Positions 16,454-26,257 of a DNA stretch of 64,000 bases are shown piece after piece. Positions within the stretch are counted from its first letter, which is position 1, and each line of letters opens with the position of its first letter. Origin of the DNA: Pseudomonas sp. H9 (GTDB taxonomy: Bacteria > Pseudomonadota > Gammaproteobacteria > Pseudomonadales > Pseudomonadaceae); NCBI RefSeq assembly GCF_004353925.1, contig NZ_SMOK01000011.1:124001-188000 (forward strand), in the 5' to 3' direction. The notes below the pieces were generated by a model, which was not told the origin of the DNA, did no database searches, and saw only the letters and a list, made by a program, of their open reading frames with translations. The position numbers and the translations under genes are program-made.

Positions 16454-18001
16454 TCAGGCCTTGGGCCAGTAGCGTTCACGCAGTTGTTGCTTGTAGAGCT
16501 TGCCGGTGGGCAGGCGCGGCAGTTGCTCCATGAATTCGATGGAGCGCGGCATCATGTAACGAGCAATCTTGCCATCAAGGAAGGCCAACAGTTCGCGCGA
16601 CAGGTCGTCGGAGGCGACGAGTCCGGGCATGGGCTGGATGATGGCCTTTACTTCTTCACCCATCTCGGCGTTGGGCACGCCGATCACCGCGGCGTCATCG
16701 ACGCTGGCGTGCATGACCAAGGCGTTTTCGATGGCTTGCGGGTAGATGTTGACGCCCCCGGAAATGATCATGAACGACTTGCGGTCGGTGAGGTACAGGT
16801 AGCCGTCCTCGTCCAGGTAACCGATATCGCCGGCGCAGCACCAATTGTCATGCTGAGGATGGCGGGACTCGCGGGTTTTCTTCGGATCGTTATGGTAGAC
16901 GTAACCTGGCTGATCGCGCTCGATGTAGATCAGCCCGGCGCTGCCGATTGGCTGCTCGATGCCGTCGTCGTCACAGATGTGCAGTGTCACCCCGGGAATC
17001 GGGTGGCCGACCGAGCCTGGGTGCTGCAGCCACTGCTGGCTGTCGAGGGCTGTGACCGCACCGGTTTCAGTGGCACCGTAGTATTCGACCAGAATCGGCC
17101 CCCACCAGTCGATCATCTGGCGTTTGACGTCGAGCGGGCAAGGCGCAGCCGAGTGGTTGGCCAGGCGCAGGCTGGAGAGGTCGTGGCGGCGACGCTCGGC
17201 TTCGCTGAGCTTGAGCAGGCGCACAAACATCGTCGGCACCCATTGGCTATGGGTGACGCGGTAACGCTCGATCAGCTCCAGCGACTGCAGGGCATCGAAT
17301 TTCTCCATGAACACCAGGGTAGCGCCGATGCATTGCATGCTCAGTGAGTTACCGATGGGGGCGGAGTGGTACAGCGGCGCAGTAGACAGAAAGACCGAGT
17401 CAGCGTTGAAGCCGCACATTCTCAAGACCGGGCTCAACGGCAGGCCGGCAGTGGCATTGGTCTTGGGCATCGTACGGTAGATGCCTTTCGGTCGGCCGGT
17501 GGTACCCGAGCTGTACAGCATCAGGCCGCCCAGCCATTGCTCGCTGAGAGGTTCGCTGGAGAAGGTGGCGACTGCATCCTCGAAGCGACTCCAGCCGTCG
17601 ATGTTGCCGTCGATCATCAGTCGGTTCGGGCAGTCGGGAATCAGCGGCGGCAATTCGCTGGCGACGTTGCGCAGGGCCCAGGAGGTCACCAGGGCTTTAG
17701 CGCCGCTGTCATTGACGATGTAGGCAGCTTCGTCGGTAGTCAGGAAGCGATTGATCGTGACGATCTGCAGGCCGGAGCGCAGCGCTGCCCAGCACACTTC
17801 GAAACAGCGGATGTGGTTCTCCAGGAACACAGCGATGCGGTCGCCATGTCGCAGGCCGGCGTCCAGCAGGTAGTGGGCCAGGCGATTGGAGCGCTGATCA
17901 AGTTCGCGGTAGGTGATTTGCTCGGCGGTGCTGCCGTTGATGACGGCAGGTTTGTCCGGAGTCAGGCGGGCAAAGTCGCCCAGGTATTTTGCATTGTCCA
18001 T
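16454..18001 (-). CDS. AMP-forming acyl-CoA ligase (ligase 1)
   Basis: A 515-residue ANL-superfamily adenylating enzyme. It has the P-loop-like YSSGTTGRPKG, the YGATETG motif, the hinge DRKSFMIISGGVNIYP and the C-terminal catalytic lysine in PTGKLYKQQL. It forms an acyl-CoA from a free acid, ATP and CoA. It is the last gene of a minus-strand unit with the DUF2889 gene and an LCAD-like dehydrogenase, under operator site 3. A second ligase (20572-22278) and a third in cluster B (56090-57727) are only distantly similar, so they probably differ in substrate. Confidence 0.92.
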   Translation of the reverse strand: MDNAKYLGDFARLTPDKPAVINGSTAEQITYRELDQRSNRLAHYLLDAGLRHGDRIAVFLENHIRCFEVCWAALRSGLQIVTINRFLTTDEAAYIVNDSGAKALVTSWALRNVASELPPLIPDCPNRLMIDGNIDGWSRFEDAVATFSSEPLSEQWLGGLMLYSSGTTGRPKGIYRTMPKTNATAGLPLSPVLRMCGFNADSVFLSTAPLYHSAPIGNSLSMQCIGATLVFMEKFDALQSLELIERYRVTHSQWVPTMFVRLLKLSEAERRRHDLSSLRLANHSAAPCPLDVKRQMIDWWGPILVEYYGATETGAVTALDSQQWLQHPGSVGHPIPGVTLHICDDDGIEQPIGSAGLIYIERDQPGYVYHNDPKKTRESRHPQHDNWCCAGDIGYLDEDGYLYLTDRKSFMIISGGVNIYPQAIENALVMHASVDDAAVIGVPNAEMGEEVKAIIQPMPGLVASDDLSRELLAFLDGKIARYMMPRSIEFMEQLPRLPTGKLYKQQLRERYWPKA

Positions 18002-18072
18002 GAGTAATACGGCTCTTTATACGTCGGTGGTGCTTGCCAGTGGGGCCCACGTGCTCAGGGTGCAGGTGGGAT

Positions 18073-18651
18073 TCAGTTGTTGTTTTTGGCGTCTGGCGGT
18101 GATGCGTCGCTGGTGGCAATTTGTCGGACAAGCTCGCTGTCGCTGCGATAGGCATGGCAGGTATCGATCACCCAACTGTTGACCTTGATCGGTGCCTGCG
18201 CGCTTTGTGGGTGTTTGCAACGTTCGGCGCGGGCGAGGGTGAAACGCACTTGCATGGCGGCGCTGGCCATGCGTTCGAGCAACTCGGTCAGGTGTGTGCA
18301 ACCTTGAACGCCGCCAACCCGTGCCTTGACCTGCTGTTTGAACCCAGGGCCGATGCGCAGCCCGTTCAGGCTGGTGTAGGCCGGGCAGATCCGGTCACAG
18401 ATCGGCGTAGCGCCGGTGTCGGTGTACGCGGTTATGGCCTGGATCACCATGTCGCTGTCCAGCGTCATCACCAGGCGCATGTCATGCAAGGCCTCGCCAA
18501 TCTCGACCGGGTGGTAGGGGGTATCGCTTTTCAGGTTGGCGATGTCCTGGAGGCGGCCTTCGATGTCCACCAGGCCATCGCTGCGTCGAAAGCCTTGGCA
18601 GATGATTTCTCGGGTATGCACAAGGTCGCGGGAGACGGGTGTCGAATTCAA
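18073..18651 (-). CDS. DUF2889 domain protein
   Basis: A 192-residue soluble protein matching my recollection of DUF2889: HTREIICQGFRRSDGLVDIEG near the N-terminus, GEALHDMRLVMTLDSDMVI in the middle and GVQGCTHLTELLERMASAAMQ after it. Conserved cysteines lie at ICDRICPAY and GCTHL. No biochemical function is known to me. The reading frame seems to start at TTG (18651), preceded by GGTGAG. Its place between an acyl-CoA dehydrogenase and an acyl-CoA ligase in one operon suggests a role in the same pathway. Confidence 0.8.
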   Translation of the reverse strand: MNSTPVSRDLVHTREIICQGFRRSDGLVDIEGRLQDIANLKSDTPYHPVEIGEALHDMRLVMTLDSDMVIQAITAYTDTGATPICDRICPAYTSLNGLRIGPGFKQQVKARVGGVQGCTHLTELLERMASAAMQVRFTLARAERCKHPQSAQAPIKVNSWVIDTCHAYRSDSELVRQIATSDASPPDAKNNN

Positions 18652-18680
18652 CTTCTCACCTATGTTCCAGGGTGGAGGAC

Positions 18681-18699
18681 GGGCCGCACGGGGCGGCCC
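18681..18699. other. Intergenic stem-loop
   Basis: GGGCCGC pairs with GCGGCCC around ACGGG in the gap between the acyl-CoA dehydrogenase stop (18712) and the DUF2889 start. It may lower expression of the two downstream genes relative to the dehydrogenase or stabilise the upstream message. Confidence 0.45.
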
Positions 18700-18711
18700 G
18701 GGTTGATCTGC

Positions 18712-19851
18712 TTACAGCTTGCGGGCGATCAGCTCGCGCTGGACTTCGTTGGCGCCGCCGACCACGCGGGACACGCGCAAGTCGGAGAAGGCGCGGGCGA
18801 TCGGGTACTCCAGCATGTAGCCATAGCCGCCATGTAGCTGGACCATGTCGTCCAGGTGCTTCCACAGGGTTTCGGTGGCATACAACTTGACGATCGCTGC
18901 TTCTTCGACTGTCAGCTTGCGCTTCATGCGCTCGCCGATGTAGTAGTCCACCAGGGTGCGCACGGCGATTGCGGCGGCCTTGGCGTCGGCCAGTTTGAAT
19001 TTGGTGTTCTGGAAGTCCCAGACCGACTGGCCGAAAGCCTTGCGGTCCTTGACGTAATCGACGGTCAGGTTGAGCAGGCGCTCAAGCTGAATCGCAGCGT
19101 AAACACCGATGTACAAGCGCTCGGTCGGCAGCTCTTCCATCATGTAGACGAAACCTTTGCCTTCCTCGCCAAGCCGGTTGCTTACCGGTACCCGGACGTT
19201 GTCGAAGAACAGCTCGCCGGTATCGGAGGCCGGCTGACCGACCTTCTCCAGCTTGCGGCCACGGGTGAAACCGGCGCGGCTGGCTTCCACCAGGATCAGG
19301 CTGACGCCCTTGGCGCCGGCGGCTGGGTCGGTTTTGCAGGCCAGCAGCACGGTGTCGCAGTTGAAGGCGTTGCTGATGAAGGTCTTGCTGCCGTTGATGA
19401 CGTATTCGTCACCGTCGCGTACTGCGGTGGTGCGCAGGGCCTTGAGGTCGGAACCGCCACCCGGCTCGCTCATGGCGATGGCGAGGATGTTCTCACCACG
19501 GCAAATGGCCGGCAGCCATTGGTGTTTCTGTTCTTCGCTACCCAGGCGGTCGATGTACATGGCGATGACGTCTGAGTGCAGGCCGAAACCTACCCCCGAG
19601 ACGCCCGCGCGGTGTACTTCTTCGGTGATCACAGTGGCGTGGCCGAAGTCACCGCCACCGCCGCCGTACTCCTCGGAAATCATGGTGCACAGCAGGCCTT
19701 CGCGACCGGCTTTGAGCCAGGTTTCGCGGTCGACTTTACCGGCTTTGTCCCACTCGGCCTGACGTGGCACGCACTCGCGCTCAAAGAAGCGGCGAGCGGT
19801 TTCGCGCAGCATTTCGTGGTCTTCACGGAAGAGATTACGGGTGACTTGCAT
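18712..19851 (-). CDS. LCAD-like acyl-CoA dehydrogenase
   Basis: A 379-residue homotetramer-type acyl-CoA dehydrogenase with AMSEPGGGSDLKALRTTAV, WxFISN-like TFISNAFNCD and LHGGYGYMLEYPIARAFSD. Glu244 in ELPTERLYIG occupies the LCAD/isovaleryl-CoA dehydrogenase catalytic-base position, and the MCAD position is Gly (VVGGANEVQ). That places it with long- or branched-chain enzymes. It is the first gene of the unit going into DUF2889 and ligase 1, with operator site 3 about 83 bases before its start. The dehydrogenase at 23314-24456 is a paralog with the same catalytic layout. Confidence 0.92.
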   Translation of the reverse strand: MQVTRNLFREDHEMLRETARRFFERECVPRQAEWDKAGKVDRETWLKAGREGLLCTMISEEYGGGGGDFGHATVITEEVHRAGVSGVGFGLHSDVIAMYIDRLGSEEQKHQWLPAICRGENILAIAMSEPGGGSDLKALRTTAVRDGDEYVINGSKTFISNAFNCDTVLLACKTDPAAGAKGVSLILVEASRAGFTRGRKLEKVGQPASDTGELFFDNVRVPVSNRLGEEGKGFVYMMEELPTERLYIGVYAAIQLERLLNLTVDYVKDRKAFGQSVWDFQNTKFKLADAKAAAIAVRTLVDYYIGERMKRKLTVEEAAIVKLYATETLWKHLDDMVQLHGGYGYMLEYPIARAFSDLRVSRVVGGANEVQRELIARKL

Positions 19852-19934
19852 AGAAGGCTCCAGTGTTGGGTTTGCCGACCCTGACGGCCGGTTTCGGACT
19901 GGATAAATCGTGCGGCCGTTGGGCCCTTAAAACT

Positions 19935-19953
19935 CCTCCCCACGTTGGGTGGG
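19935..19953. promoter_or_regulatory. Cluster A operator, site 3
   Basis: In gene orientation (minus strand) it reads CCCACCCAACGTGGGGAGG, an 8-3-8 member of the cluster A palindromes. It lies 83 bases before the acyl-CoA dehydrogenase start and directly after the terminator hairpin of the preceding operon. Confidence 0.7.
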
Positions 19954-19961
19954 AGCGCAAA

Positions 19962-19984
19962 GCCCCGGCAACTGTGGCCGGGGC
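19962..19984 (-). terminator. Terminator of the 27.4-20.0 kb operon
   Basis: GCCCCGGC and GCCGGGGC form a perfect 8-bp stem with a 7-base loop, followed on the minus strand by TTTGCG. It lies 5 bases after the stop codon of the hot-dog gene at 19990 and immediately before operator site 3. Confidence 0.7.
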
Positions 19985-19989
19985 GGGGT

Positions 19990-20475
19990 TTAGGCATGTG
20001 GGTTGTCGCGGGTACGCATCAGGCGTAGCGGGCAGTAAGTGAGCACGGTTTTGCCGTGCTGATTGACCACCAGGTTGCGGGTGCGTACCAGCCCGCGGCC
20101 GGGCTTGGAGGTCATGCGCTGCTCAATCACCTCGCACTGTACGTGCAAGGTATCGCCCACCAGTGTCGGGCCCTGGATTTCCAGGCTGGTGCCGAGGAAG
20201 GCCAGGCCCGCAACCTGAAATGATGGCGTGGTCAGGCCCTCGGCGAACACATAGGTCAGCGCCCCGGGCACCACACGGCCGGTGATGGGCATGGCGGCGC
20301 GATCTTCCGGGTCGGCATTGGCAAACAGCTCCTCACCCAGCCAGGCAAGGTTGACGAAGTTCACCAGGTCGGTTTCGGTAACCGTGCGTTTGCGCGAGTG
20401 AAAGCACGTACCCACTGGCAGGTCGTCCCAGTAGATATCCACTTCCAGTTTCAGCAGGTCTTGCTTGGCATTCAT
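19990..20475 (-). CDS. MaoC-like hot-dog fold protein
   Basis: A 161-residue single-domain hot-dog protein of the MaoC group (WDDLPVGTCFHSRKRTVTETDLVNF at the N-terminus, then GRVVPGALTYVFAEGL and PTLVGDTLHVQCEV). The R-hydratase motif D-x4-H is not obvious, unlike in the MaoC proteins at 25337 and 28705, so it may be a thioesterase, an inactive partner or a hydratase with altered site. It is the last gene of a long operon that starts at 27451 and ends in a hairpin. Confidence 0.75.
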   Translation of the reverse strand: MNAKQDLLKLEVDIYWDDLPVGTCFHSRKRTVTETDLVNFVNLAWLGEELFANADPEDRAAMPITGRVVPGALTYVFAEGLTTPSFQVAGLAFLGTSLEIQGPTLVGDTLHVQCEVIEQRMTSKPGRGLVRTRNLVVNQHGKTVLTYCPLRLMRTRDNPHA

Positions 20476-20571
20476 GATCGGCGAATTCCTCGACAGGCAT
20501 TGGGCAGCCGTGATGTATCCCGGCAGTGAGGTGCAGCGCCGCCCCGCAGTTGAGCGGGGCGACTGCGGTTT

Positions 20572-22278
20572 TCAGGCAGGCAGGGGCGCCGGGCGTAGCG
20601 CACGGTCGCGTTCGTCCTGCTCGCGCTGCAGTTCACGCCACAGGGTCTTGCCGGTGTTGGTCTTCGGCAAGCAGTCGACGAACTCGATAATGCGCGGCAC
20701 CTTGTAGGCCGCCATGCGGGTCCTGGCCCATTCGCCAAGCTCGGCTTCCTGCAGCGTGCCGCGCGCAGCTGGACGGAGGATAACCAGCGCCTTGACGGTC
20801 TCACCGCGTTTGGGGTCGAACGCAGAAATCACACAGGCTTCCTGTACCGCCGGGTGGGCGTACAGGGCCGTCTCGATCTCGGCTGGCCAGACCTTGAGGC
20901 CAGAGGCATTGATCATTCGCTTGAGGCGATCAGTGATGTAGAAGTAGCCGTCATCATCGAAGTAGCCTATGTCGCCTGTGCGCAGGAAGGGCTTACCGTC
21001 CAGTTCGATAAACGCCTCAAGGGTGGCCTGCGGACGATTCCAGTAACCGCTGAACACGGTGGGCGAGTTGATGACGATCTCGCCTGGTTGGTTTGGCCCC
21101 AGTTCGACGCCAGTGTCGGGATCGATGATCCGTGCATCGACGTTGATCTGCGCAATGCCGCCACACTGGCGGCGTGCTGCATCCGGCGGGTTGACATGAC
21201 TACCGCCGCACGACTCAGTCATCCCGTAGCCCTCGACAAAAGCAATGCCCAGGCGCTGTTCGATCGCAGCGGCCAGCGCTTCGGGCATGGCCGTGGCGCC
21301 ACCGTAGATACGGCGGATCGACGACAGGTCGCGACGGTTGATATCGTCACGGGCGAACATCTCTGCGACCATTGGCGTAACCACCCCCACGCTGGTGATG
21401 CGCAGGCGCTCGATCAGTTCGACCACCGCGTTGCAGTCCCAGCGCGACAGCATCACCAGAGATCCGGTGGTGAGCATTGCTTGGTTGAGGATGCTCATGC
21501 CGGCCAGGTGGCTGACTGGCAGCACCGACAGCGAGATGTAATCGTCGCCTTCAGGCATCCAGATCGAGCGTTGCAGCGAAGACAGAATCAGGTGGCTGTG
21601 CAACAGCATGGCGCCTTTGGGCTTGCCAGTGGTGCCGGAGGTGTAACCGAGGATCGCCAGGTCGCTGCCGCGGTTCTGCACGGCGCCGGGCGTGAGCCCG
21701 GCCTGCAGGGCATCGGCCAGCTCGTGCAGCCGAGGGTGGTTTTGTGCGCGGCGTGGCTCGCGGACGAATTCGGGGATGTCCATGAACGGCACGTCGTGCG
21801 GTTGACCGGCGAACTGTTGGGGCGCGCTGACGATGCAGGCCTCCAGGCGGCCATCGTCGAGCAGCGGCAGGGCGTTGGCGAGCAGCTCCTGGCTGGCCAG
21901 CAGCACGCGCGCCCCGGAATCCTCGGCGTAGTGGCCAACTTCTTCGGCGGTGCTCATCGGGCTCATGGCCACCACCACGGCGTCACAGCGCAGGATGGCG
22001 TAGTAGGCAATGGCGAACTGCGGGCAGTTCTGCATCAGCAGCAAGACACGATCGCCGCGCCGTACGCCAAGGTGTTGTTGCAAGTAGCCGGCGAGGTTGA
22101 GGCTGGCCTGATGCAATTGGCGAAAACTGATCTGGCGCCCGTAGTAGTAGATCGCAGTCTTGTCGGGCGCCGCCTTGGCGCTGTCCTCGAGAAAGCTGAA
22201 CAGATGACGGTCGGGGGTCTCCAGGGTGTGGGGAACGCCTTTCGGCCAGTGTGCGTAATGTCGAGTCAATTTGGGCAT
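20572..22278 (-). CDS. AMP-forming acyl-CoA ligase (ligase 2)
   Basis: A 568-residue ANL-family adenylating enzyme with GYTSGTTGKPKGAMLLHSH, the VEGYGMTESCGG motif, YITDRLKRMINASGLKVWP and the C-terminal lysine in NTGKTLWREL. It activates a carboxylic acid as its CoA thioester, resembling long-chain and branched-chain fatty-acyl-CoA ligases. The ATG at 22278 is preferred to an upstream in-frame start at 22581, which would overlap the SDR gene and add about 100 unrelated residues. It lies between an SDR gene and the hot-dog gene in the same operon. Confidence 0.92.
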   Translation of the reverse strand: MPKLTRHYAHWPKGVPHTLETPDRHLFSFLEDSAKAAPDKTAIYYYGRQISFRQLHQASLNLAGYLQQHLGVRRGDRVLLLMQNCPQFAIAYYAILRCDAVVVAMSPMSTAEEVGHYAEDSGARVLLASQELLANALPLLDDGRLEACIVSAPQQFAGQPHDVPFMDIPEFVREPRRAQNHPRLHELADALQAGLTPGAVQNRGSDLAILGYTSGTTGKPKGAMLLHSHLILSSLQRSIWMPEGDDYISLSVLPVSHLAGMSILNQAMLTTGSLVMLSRWDCNAVVELIERLRITSVGVVTPMVAEMFARDDINRRDLSSIRRIYGGATAMPEALAAAIEQRLGIAFVEGYGMTESCGGSHVNPPDAARRQCGGIAQINVDARIIDPDTGVELGPNQPGEIVINSPTVFSGYWNRPQATLEAFIELDGKPFLRTGDIGYFDDDGYFYITDRLKRMINASGLKVWPAEIETALYAHPAVQEACVISAFDPKRGETVKALVILRPAARGTLQEAELGEWARTRMAAYKVPRIIEFVDCLPKTNTGKTLWRELQREQDERDRALRPAPLPA

Positions 22279-22402
22279 GGCGACGCTTCTCTGGGTCTTC
22301 TCTTGACGAGCCGCGGGCGTGCGCTGGCGGCGCAGCGCCGGGCCGGGGAGTTCTTGTTGTGGAGGAGGGTGCCGGTGCGCCAGCATCCCCGGAACATGGG
22401 TA

Positions 22403-23236
22403 TCAGAAACCGCCGCGGCCGCCACCGCAGATGATGGTCTGGCCGCTGACGTAGTTGGACTCGGGGATGCAGAACATGTACACCGAGCCTGCTGCTTCTT
22501 CGATGGTTCCCAAGCGGCCCATAGGGATCTGCGCAGCGGCAGCGGCCACTTTGTCGGCTGGAACGCCGACCCGGATTTCACGGCCCTCGACGCTCACGGT
22601 CTTCACTTCGCCGGGCGCCACCGCTTGAGTCAGGCGGGTTTCGATGGCGGCGAAGGCCACGCAGTTGACGTTGACCTTAAGGCGACCCCACTCCTTGGCC
22701 AGGGTTTTGGTCAGGCCGATCAGGCCGGCCTTGGCCGAGGAGTAGTTGGCTTGGCCAACGTTGCCCTGGGTGCCGGCGATGGACGAGATGTTAATCACTT
22801 TGCGGAACACTTCCTGGCCCGCTTCGGCTTCGGCCTTGGCCGCTTCACGCAAGTAGGGGAAGGCAGCGCGCAGTAGCAGGAACGGGGCCTTCAGGTGGCA
22901 ATCGATGATGGCGTCCCACTGCTCGTCGGACATCTTCTGGATGACGTTGTCCCAGGTGAAGCCGGCGTTGTTGACGATGATGTCGATGCGGCCGAAGGCG
23001 TCCAGCGCAGTTTTCACGCAGCGCTCGCCGAAGTCGGCCGCGGCGACGTTACCGCAGCAGGCGACAGCGTCGCTGCCGAGCGCACGAATTTCTGCAATCA
23101 CTTCTTCGGCCGGTGCCATGTCAAGGTCGTTGACCACTACTTTGGCGCCGTGACGGGCGAGTTTCAGGGCCACGGCGCGGCCGATACCGCGGCCGGAGCC
23201 GGTCACGATGGCAACTTTGCCTTCGAGGTTATTCAT
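22403..23236 (-). CDS. SDR 3-hydroxyacyl-CoA dehydrogenase-like (copy 1)
   Basis: A 277-residue short-chain dehydrogenase with cofactor motif TGSGRGIG (12-19), NNAG (89-92) and the Ser152-Tyr165-Lys169 catalytic set. The NDLD after beta-2 suggests NAD preference. Length and C-terminal VSGQTIICGGG match the other two SDRs of cluster A (24474 and 27845), with which it forms a paralog family. Oxidation of a 3-hydroxyacyl-CoA between hydratase and thiolase is the role expected from context. The ATG at 23236 follows CAGGAGAACATTC. Confidence 0.9.
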   Translation of the reverse strand: MNNLEGKVAIVTGSGRGIGRAVALKLARHGAKVVVNDLDMAPAEEVIAEIRALGSDAVACCGNVAAADFGERCVKTALDAFGRIDIIVNNAGFTWDNVIQKMSDEQWDAIIDCHLKAPFLLLRAAFPYLREAAKAEAEAGQEVFRKVINISSIAGTQGNVGQANYSSAKAGLIGLTKTLAKEWGRLKVNVNCVAFAAIETRLTQAVAPGEVKTVSVEGREIRVGVPADKVAAAAAQIPMGRLGTIEEAAGSVYMFCIPESNYVSGQTIICGGGRGGF

Positions 23237-23313
23237 GAATGTTCTCCTGATGCTGTGGTGTGCGTCGGGGACACAGGTGTGGCCGGGCGCAAGGCGCCGG
23301 CCACTTGAAAGGG

Positions 23314-24456
<1,143 letters not shown>

Positions 24457-24473
24457 GGTAGCTTCTCCTGAAG

Positions 24474-25304
24474 TCAGACGGCGCCGAAGCCACCACCGCA
24501 AATAATGGTCTGGCCGGATACGTAGTTGGCCTCTGGCAAGCACAGCATGACCACCGAGCCTGCGGCTTCGGTTGGCGTACCGGCGCGACCCAGCGGAATC
24601 ATGCGGCTGGCGCCCTCGAGCATGGACTGCTGGACACCGACCTTGATCTCGCGGCCTTCGATGTTCACGGTTTTGCTGTCGTCGCCGGCCAGGGCCTGGG
24701 TCAGGCGGGTTTCGATCAGGCCGAAGGCCACGGCGTTGACGTTGACCTTCAGGCGGCCCCATTCCTTGGAAAGGGTCTTGGTCATGCCGAGGATGCCGGC
24801 TTTGGCCGAGGAGTAGTTGGTCTGGCCCGCGTTACCGCCGGCAGCGCTGGACGAGATGTTGACGATCTTGCGCAACACTTCCTTGCCCTCGGCGGCTTCG
24901 GCCTTGGCAGCGGCGCTGATGACCGGCTGGGCAGCGCGCAGGATGCGGAACGGTGCGGTCAAATGGCAGTCGATGATCGCGTACCATTGTTCGTCGGTCA
25001 TCTTCTGGATGACGTTGTCCCAGGTGAAGCCGGCGTTGTTGACGATGATGTCGATGCCGCCGAAGCTCTTCACTGCCGTTGCCACGAAGCGATCGGCGAA
25101 GTCTGGCGCGGTAACGCTGCCGACACAGGCAACGGCCTCACCACCAGCGGCGCGGATTTCGGCGACCACTTCATCGGCTGGCGCCTGATCCAGGTCGTTG
25201 ACCACCAGCTTGGCGCCGTAAGCGGCCAGTTGCACGGCGACCTCACGGCCGATACCACGGCCGGAGCCGGTAACCAGGGCAACTTTACCTTCGAGCTTTC
25301 TCAT
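24474..25304 (-). CDS. SDR 3-hydroxyacyl-CoA dehydrogenase-like (copy 2, module 1)
   Basis: A 276-residue short-chain dehydrogenase with TGSGRGIG (12-19), NNAG (89-92) and Ser151-Tyr164-Lys168. It is strikingly similar to the SDR at 27845-28678, sharing for example AGFTWDNVIQKMTDEQWY and TVNIEGREIKVGVQ. Both belong to the twice-repeated SDR-MaoC-hydratase partner-thiolase module. The probable reaction is 3-hydroxyacyl-CoA to 3-oxoacyl-CoA with NAD. Confidence 0.9.
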   Translation of the reverse strand: MRKLEGKVALVTGSGRGIGREVAVQLAAYGAKLVVNDLDQAPADEVVAEIRAAGGEAVACVGSVTAPDFADRFVATAVKSFGGIDIIVNNAGFTWDNVIQKMTDEQWYAIIDCHLTAPFRILRAAQPVISAAAKAEAAEGKEVLRKIVNISSSAAGGNAGQTNYSSAKAGILGMTKTLSKEWGRLKVNVNAVAFGLIETRLTQALAGDDSKTVNIEGREIKVGVQQSMLEGASRMIPLGRAGTPTEAAGSVVMLCLPEANYVSGQTIICGGGFGAV

Positions 25305-25336
25305 TATTGTGTTCCTGTCAATGTGGTTAGGAGGTT

Positions 25337-25753
25337 TCAGGCCAGGGCGACCACGGCTTCGCCGGCGAGTTTTTCCTCGCCGTACTGGTTGGCGCAGCGG
25401 ATCTGCAGGCGCACACGCTTTTCACCCTGCTCTTCAAACTTCTCCACCACCTGACCGGTGCAGGTAGGGATGTGGCCGAGCTGGGTGATGCCGGTAAAAC
25501 GCATGGAGAAACTGCGGAGCTGCGCTTGCGGGACCCAGTTGGTCAGCAGGCGGCCGAGGTAAGCGGCCGAGAGCATGCCGTGGGCGAACACATCGGGCTG
25601 GCGCGCCTTGCGGGCAAAGTCGATGTCGATGTGAATCGGGTTGTGGTCGCCCGAAGCGCCGCAATACAGGGCCAGGGTCGTGCGGTTGACCGGCTGCAGT
25701 TTCAGCGGCGGGATCTGATCACCGATCTGTACATCGGAAAATTGAGTGGTCAT
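25337..25753 (-). CDS. MaoC-type enoyl-CoA hydratase, catalytic subunit (module 1)
   Basis: A 138-residue hot-dog protein with the hydratase-2 signature in YCGASGDHNPIHIDIDFA: Asp36 and His41 form the D-x4-H catalytic pair. Hydratase-2 enzymes add water to trans-2-enoyl-CoA. ATG at 25753 is chosen because AAGGAG precedes it and the paralog at 28705 has the same N-terminus (MTTQFSDV). The next gene upstream, 10 bases away, encodes a hot-dog partner lacking this motif, so a HadAB-like heteromer is likely. A nearly identical gene is at 28705-29121. Confidence 0.9.
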   Translation of the reverse strand: MTTQFSDVQIGDQIPPLKLQPVNRTTLALYCGASGDHNPIHIDIDFARKARQPDVFAHGMLSAAYLGRLLTNWVPQAQLRSFSMRFTGITQLGHIPTCTGQVVEKFEEQGEKRVRLQIRCANQYGEEKLAGEAVVALA

Positions 25754-25763
25754 GGCAGGCTCC

Positions 25764-26201
25764 TTAGCGCTGTACAAGGGAAGAGCGAATGTCGGCGATG
25801 TGCTCGCCATCCTGGTTGGTCACGCGGCACTCGAAGACACAAAACTGCAAGGCGCCGCCTTTTTTCTCGTACACATCCGAGATGAAGCCGTCGAAGGTCA
25901 GTACGTCGCCGGCGTAGGCCATGTTGTGGTAGGTAAAGGACTGTTCGGCGTGCAGGATGCGGCCCAGGTCCCAGCCCAGCAGCTTGAGGGTGGCGCTCAG
26001 GTCACGGCCTTCGCCTTCCAGGCACTTGAGAAAACTCGGCGGTACCGGCAGGCCCTTGTGGCCGGCGGCTTTGGCGGCGCCTTCGTCGGTGTAGATCGGG
26101 TCGTTCTGGCCGGTGGCCTTGGCGAAGAAGCGCAGGCGGCCCTTCTCCACGTCGACGTTGTGTGTGCCGGTCTTGTGACCGATCAGGCGTTTGTCTGCCA
26201 T
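25764..26201 (-). CDS. MaoC/FAS1-type hydratase partner subunit (module 1)
   Basis: A 145-residue hot-dog protein of the N-terminal MaoC (FAS1 dehydratase) group: RFFAKATGQNDPIYTDE near residues 23-40 and HAEQSFTYHNMAYAGDVLTF in the middle. It resembles the HadA/HadC subunits that bind the acyl chain while the MaoC partner supplies the D-x4-H residues. ATG at 26201 follows AAGGAAAACAGCA. It is encoded directly before the catalytic subunit and has a close paralog at 29132-29569. Confidence 0.87.
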   Translation of the reverse strand: MADKRLIGHKTGTHNVDVEKGRLRFFAKATGQNDPIYTDEGAAKAAGHKGLPVPPSFLKCLEGEGRDLSATLKLLGWDLGRILHAEQSFTYHNMAYAGDVLTFDGFISDVYEKKGGALQFCVFECRVTNQDGEHIADIRSSLVQR

Positions 26202-26257
26202 TGCTGTTTTCCTTCTTGTTGTAAGTCGCGCCTTGCGCGGCGCGCCCGGAGGCGGGG

